Shown: positions 61,638-64,000 of the stretch, one piece after another
Layout: each line of letters begins with the position of its first letter
How positions within the stretch are numbered: position 1 is the first letter of the stretch
From: CAVVAH01 sp963746175
GTDB taxonomy: Bacteria > Actinomycetota > Actinomycetes > JACCUZ01
DNA: 64,000 bases
Assembly: GCA_963746175.1 (NCBI GenBank)
Contig: CAVVAH010000001.1
Span: 496,001 to 560,000, forward strand
Reading direction: 5' to 3'
Position numbers and translations under genes: made by a program
Notes under the pieces: model-generated
The model's input: only the letters and a program-made list of their open reading frames with translations
Told to the model about the DNA's origin: nothing
The model's database searches: none

Positions 61638-62908
61638 GGCAGCCCGCTCATGTCATGTCCCTCGTTGTCGCCGACAGCCGATCCGAGACCCGGGATCACG
61701 TGGCCCATCCGGTCCCGCTTGGTGCGCAGGTAGCCGATGTTCTCCGGGGTGGGGTGCACGGCTAGCGGCACCTGCTCCAGGACGGTCAGACCCTGCTCCT
61801 CGACGCCCGCGACCTTGGCCGGGTTGTTGGTGAGCAGTCGCACCGAGGAGACGCCGAGGTCGCCGAGGACCTGGGCGCCGACGCTGAAGTCGCGCGCGTC
61901 CGCCGGCAGCCCGAGGTCGAGGTTCGCGTCCACCGTGTCACGGCCGCCGTCCTGCAGCCCGTACGCCGCCAGCTTGTGCAGGAGGCCGATGCCGCGGCCC
62001 TCGTGGCCGCGCAGGTAGACCACCACCCCGCGCCCCTCGTCGGCGACGGTGCGCAGCGCGGCGTCCAGCTGTGGTCCGCAGTCGCAGCGCAGCGATCCCA
62101 GCACGTCGCCCGTCAGGCACTCCGAGTGCAGTCGCACCAGCACCTTGGTGCCGGTGCCGATCTCGCCGCGGACCAGCGCGACGTGCTCCGCGCCGTCGAC
62201 CGCGCTCCGGTAGCCGAGCACCCGGAACTCGCCGTACCTCGTGGGCAGCTTGGCCTCGGCGACCCGCTCGACCAGCGCCTCGGTCCGCTTGCGGTGGGCC
62301 ACCAGGTCGGCGATGGACACCAGGGCGAGCCCGTGCTCGTCCGCGAACTCGCGCAGCCGCGGCAGCCGGGCCATCGAACCGTCCTCGTCGACCACCTCGG
62401 CGATGACGCCGGCCGGCGTGAGCCCGGCCAGCCGCGCGAGGTCGATGGCCGCCTCGGTGTGCCCGGCCCGCCGGAGCACGCCGCCCTCGACCGCGCGCAA
62501 GGGGAAGACGTGGCCGGGCCTCGTCAGCTCGAACGGCTCGGTGGCCGAGTCGACCAGCACCCGCACGGTGCGCGCCCGGTCCGCAGCCGAGATGCCTGTG
62601 CTGATGCCGTCACGGGCGTCGACCGAGACGGAGTACGCCGTGCGCTTGCGGTCCTCGTTGACGACAGTCATCGGCGGCAGCCGGAGCCGGTCCAGCTCGG
62701 CACCCTCCATCGGTACGCACACGACCCCCGAGGTGTGCCGCACCAGGAACGCCATCAGCGCCGGCGTGACCTTCGACGCCGCGACGACGAGGTCGCCCTC
62801 GTTCTCGCGGTCCTCGTCGTCGACCACCACGACCGCTCGTCCGGCGGCGATGTCGGCGATCGCGCGCTCCACCGGGTCGAGCCGGACGCCGCGCGCAGGC
62901 CCGCTCAT
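61634..62908 (-). CDS. ribBA: Bifunctional dihydroxybutanone-phosphate synthase / GTP cyclohydrolase II
   Basis: A 424-residue two-domain enzyme. Residues 1-200 are RibB (VVVVDDEDRENEGDLVVAASKVTP, RHTSGVVCVPM, GISTGISAADRARTV, RPGHVFPLRAVEGGVLRRAGHTEAAIDLARLAG). Residues about 210-424 are RibA, with zinc ligands in HSECLTGDVLGSLRCDCGPQL and RGHEGRGIGL, and LLTNNPAKV near the end. It supplies both precursors of riboflavin. ATG 62908 follows a GGAG, but the frame is open upstream into ribM with no stop between. Confidence 0.96.
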   Translation of the reverse strand: MSGPARGVRLDPVERAIADIAAGRAVVVVDDEDRENEGDLVVAASKVTPALMAFLVRHTSGVVCVPMEGAELDRLRLPPMTVVNEDRKRTAYSVSVDARDGISTGISAADRARTVRVLVDSATEPFELTRPGHVFPLRAVEGGVLRRAGHTEAAIDLARLAGLTPAGVIAEVVDEDGSMARLPRLREFADEHGLALVSIADLVAHRKRTEALVERVAEAKLPTRYGEFRVLGYRSAVDGAEHVALVRGEIGTGTKVLVRLHSECLTGDVLGSLRCDCGPQLDAALRTVADEGRGVVVYLRGHEGRGIGLLHKLAAYGLQDGGRDTVDANLDLGLPADARDFSVGAQVLGDLGVSSVRLLTNNPAKVAGVEEQGLTVLEQVPLAVHPTPENIGYLRTKRDRMGHVIPGLGSAVGDNEGHDMSGLP

Positions 62909-63611
62909 GCGACGGCACTCCGTCACCGGGTCGGAGAGCGGCTCGTCGCGGGCGATCCGGCGCCAGGCGAGGAACCCGTAGACGACGAGGACGCCGTAGA
63001 CGCCGTAGAGAAGAGCCGTCGGGTAAAGCTTGAAGTAGAGCAGCTCGGGCACGCCCACGAGGTCGACGGCGATCCAGCAGAGCCAGAAGTCGACCCAGCC
63101 GCGTGCCATGGCATAGGTCGCGAGGATCGACCCGACGAAGATCCACGCGTCGGCGAGGAAGTACCACGTGGGCGCCGGCCAGGTGGCCCCGATCTGGTGG
63201 AAGACGGCGAACAGCACGAGCACCGACGGCGCGGCCACGGCCAGGTAGCGCAGCCGTTCCGCCGGGGTGGCCCACCTCGGCGTGACGGCGGGTGCGTGCA
63301 GGCCGTCGTCGCCGCGTCCGCGGCGGGTCTGCGTGCCAGCGCTTCCAGCCGTAGACCGACACGAGGACGAAGAAGACCTGACGGCCGGCCTGACCGAGCA
63401 ACGGGATGGTCTGACCGTTCACCGCGGTCCCGATGAAGACCGTGAACAGCAGCACGTTGCCGACGATGCCCACCGGCCAGGCCCACACCCGACGTCGTAG
63501 GCCTCCGATCGCCGACGCGAACCCGAAGGCGTTACCGAGGATCTCCCGCCAGGCGATGTCGTGGCCGCCGATCGTCAGATGGGCGTCGTAGAGGTCCTGG
63601 AACACGCTCAT
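62909..63611 (-). CDS. ribM: RibM/PnuX-type riboflavin transporter (PnuC family), interrupted by a +1 frameshift
   Basis: The N-terminal half (IAWREILGNAFGFASAIGGLRRRVWAWPVGIVGNVLLFTVFIGTAVNGQTIPLLGQAGRQVFFVLVSVYGWKRWH) is in one frame. The rest (ERLRYLAVAAPSVLVLFAVFHQIGATWPAPTWYFLADAWIFVGSILATYAMARGWVDFWLCWIAVDLVGVPELLYFKLYPTALLYGVYGVLVVYGFLAWRRIA) is in the frame of ribBA. One extra base in the GGG run at 63325-63327 would explain the break. PnuC-family proteins placed in rib operons transport riboflavin. As sequenced, the second half has no stop before ribBA, so a natural fusion or a second lost base is possible. Confidence 0.8.
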
Positions 63612-64000
63612 GCGGGGTCCTTCGGCATCGGGTGCTGAGTGGGCGGCGCGAGCGGCGGCATCAGCCGCTCGACGTACTTGGCGACGACGTCGACCTCGAG
63701 GTTCACCGGGTCACCGACCTGCTTGCGGCCGAGTGTGGTGAGCTCGAGGGTCGTCGGGATGAGGCTGACGGTGAACGACGTGTCGTCCACCGCGGCGACG
63801 GTGAGCGAGACGCCGTCGACAGTGATGGAGCCCTTGAGCACGACGTAGCGCGCGAGGTCCGCCGGCAGGGAGACCCGGACGACCTCCCAGTGCTGCGACG
63901 GCTCGCGCGACTCGATCCGGCCGGTGCCGTCCACGTGGCCCTGGACGAGATGGCCACCGAGCCGGCCGTCGAGGCGCACCGGCCGCTCCAGGTTCACCGG
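63608..64000 (-). CDS. ribE: Riboflavin synthase alpha chain, C-terminal part (cut by window end)
   Basis: The visible 130 residues are the second lumazine-binding barrel of riboflavin synthase: RPVRLDGRLGGHLVQGHVDGTGRI, LARYVVLKGSITVDGVSLTVAAVDDTSFTVSLIPTTLELTTLGRKQVGDPVNLEVDVVAKYVERLM. It dismutates two lumazines to riboflavin and the pyrimidine. The 5' half lies past the window. Its stop overlaps the ribM ATG (TCAT on the plus strand), so ribE, ribM, ribBA and ribH form one operon. Confidence 0.95.
   Translation of the reverse strand, partial: PVNLERPVRLDGRLGGHLVQGHVDGTGRIESREPSQHWEVVRVSLPADLARYVVLKGSITVDGVSLTVAAVDDTSFTVSLIPTTLELTTLGRKQVGDPVNLEVDVVAKYVERLMPPLAPPTQHPMPKDPA

Overview
This is a gene-dense window of very high G+C DNA with many GTG starts, frequent 4-base start/stop overlaps and typical actinobacterial genes: RbpA, GarA, paired MerR regulators, a SigK/RskA pair, a LigD-type polymerase, SbcCD and DUF5999. 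It fits a chromosomal segment of a high-GC actinobacterium. A Nocardioidaceae-like relative is a guess, since no rRNA or other decisive marker is present. I see no insertion sequence, prophage or CRISPR array. There is one tRNA gene (tRNA-Pro, GGG).

Layout. 1-7850: end of a polyprenol-phosphate mannose synthase gene, fxsA, rbpA behind a sigmaR-like promoter, a phosphodiesterase, an ECF sigma factor with a membrane partner, and an AraC/VOC/UvrA-like operon. Between the convergent UvrA-like and VOC genes lies a 28-bp sequence with the architecture of a dif (XerC/XerD) site. 7973-10937: two ArsR/SRPBCC modules, each with paired palindromic candidate operators. 10938-19265: two alpha/beta-hydrolases, an ATP-grasp protein, an APH-like protein and a GCS2-type ligase, around a CorA/HipA-like/DUF3037 operon. 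19442-26618: SbcCD, a HAD phosphatase, the LigD-type polymerase and SigK/RskA. 26459-30164: a type III polyketide synthase, a methyltransferase and a flavoprotein in srsABC-like order, plus a PAP2 phosphatase. 30642-42854: a block matching the Mycobacterium tuberculosis Rv1822-Rv1832 region (gcvP with a glycine riboswitch, MerR, nuclease, MerR, garA, gcvH, DUF881, Sbp, DUF881, pgsA-like), with a GDP-mannose-type nucleotidyltransferase inserted. 43678-55810: a single-strand run for formate/aldehyde metabolism and molybdenum or tungsten cofactor synthesis (OFA transporter and small subunit, MobA-MoaD fusion, aldehyde oxidoreductase, formate dehydrogenase, two MoeA proteins). 55811-64000: an nhaA ruin, small genes, tRNA-Pro, DUF3224/MarR, and hisG-hisE next to ribH-ribBA-ribM-ribE.

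From about 30.6 kb to the end nearly every gene is on the minus strand, whereas most genes left of 7.9 kb are on the plus strand. That is the arrangement expected around a replication terminus at the dif-like site.

Six conserved genes (ArsR, HipA-like, MerR, MoeA, the formate dehydrogenase beta subunit and RibM) are each broken by one single-base frameshift, mostly in G/C runs, with both halves well conserved. Base-call or assembly errors are the simplest explanation, and those genes are described as if whole. The nhaA remnant at 56 kb and a NUDIX fragment at 10.8 kb look genuinely decayed. Long palindromes sit in several intergenic gaps, and one family (GTTTGCGACC arms) occurs three times.
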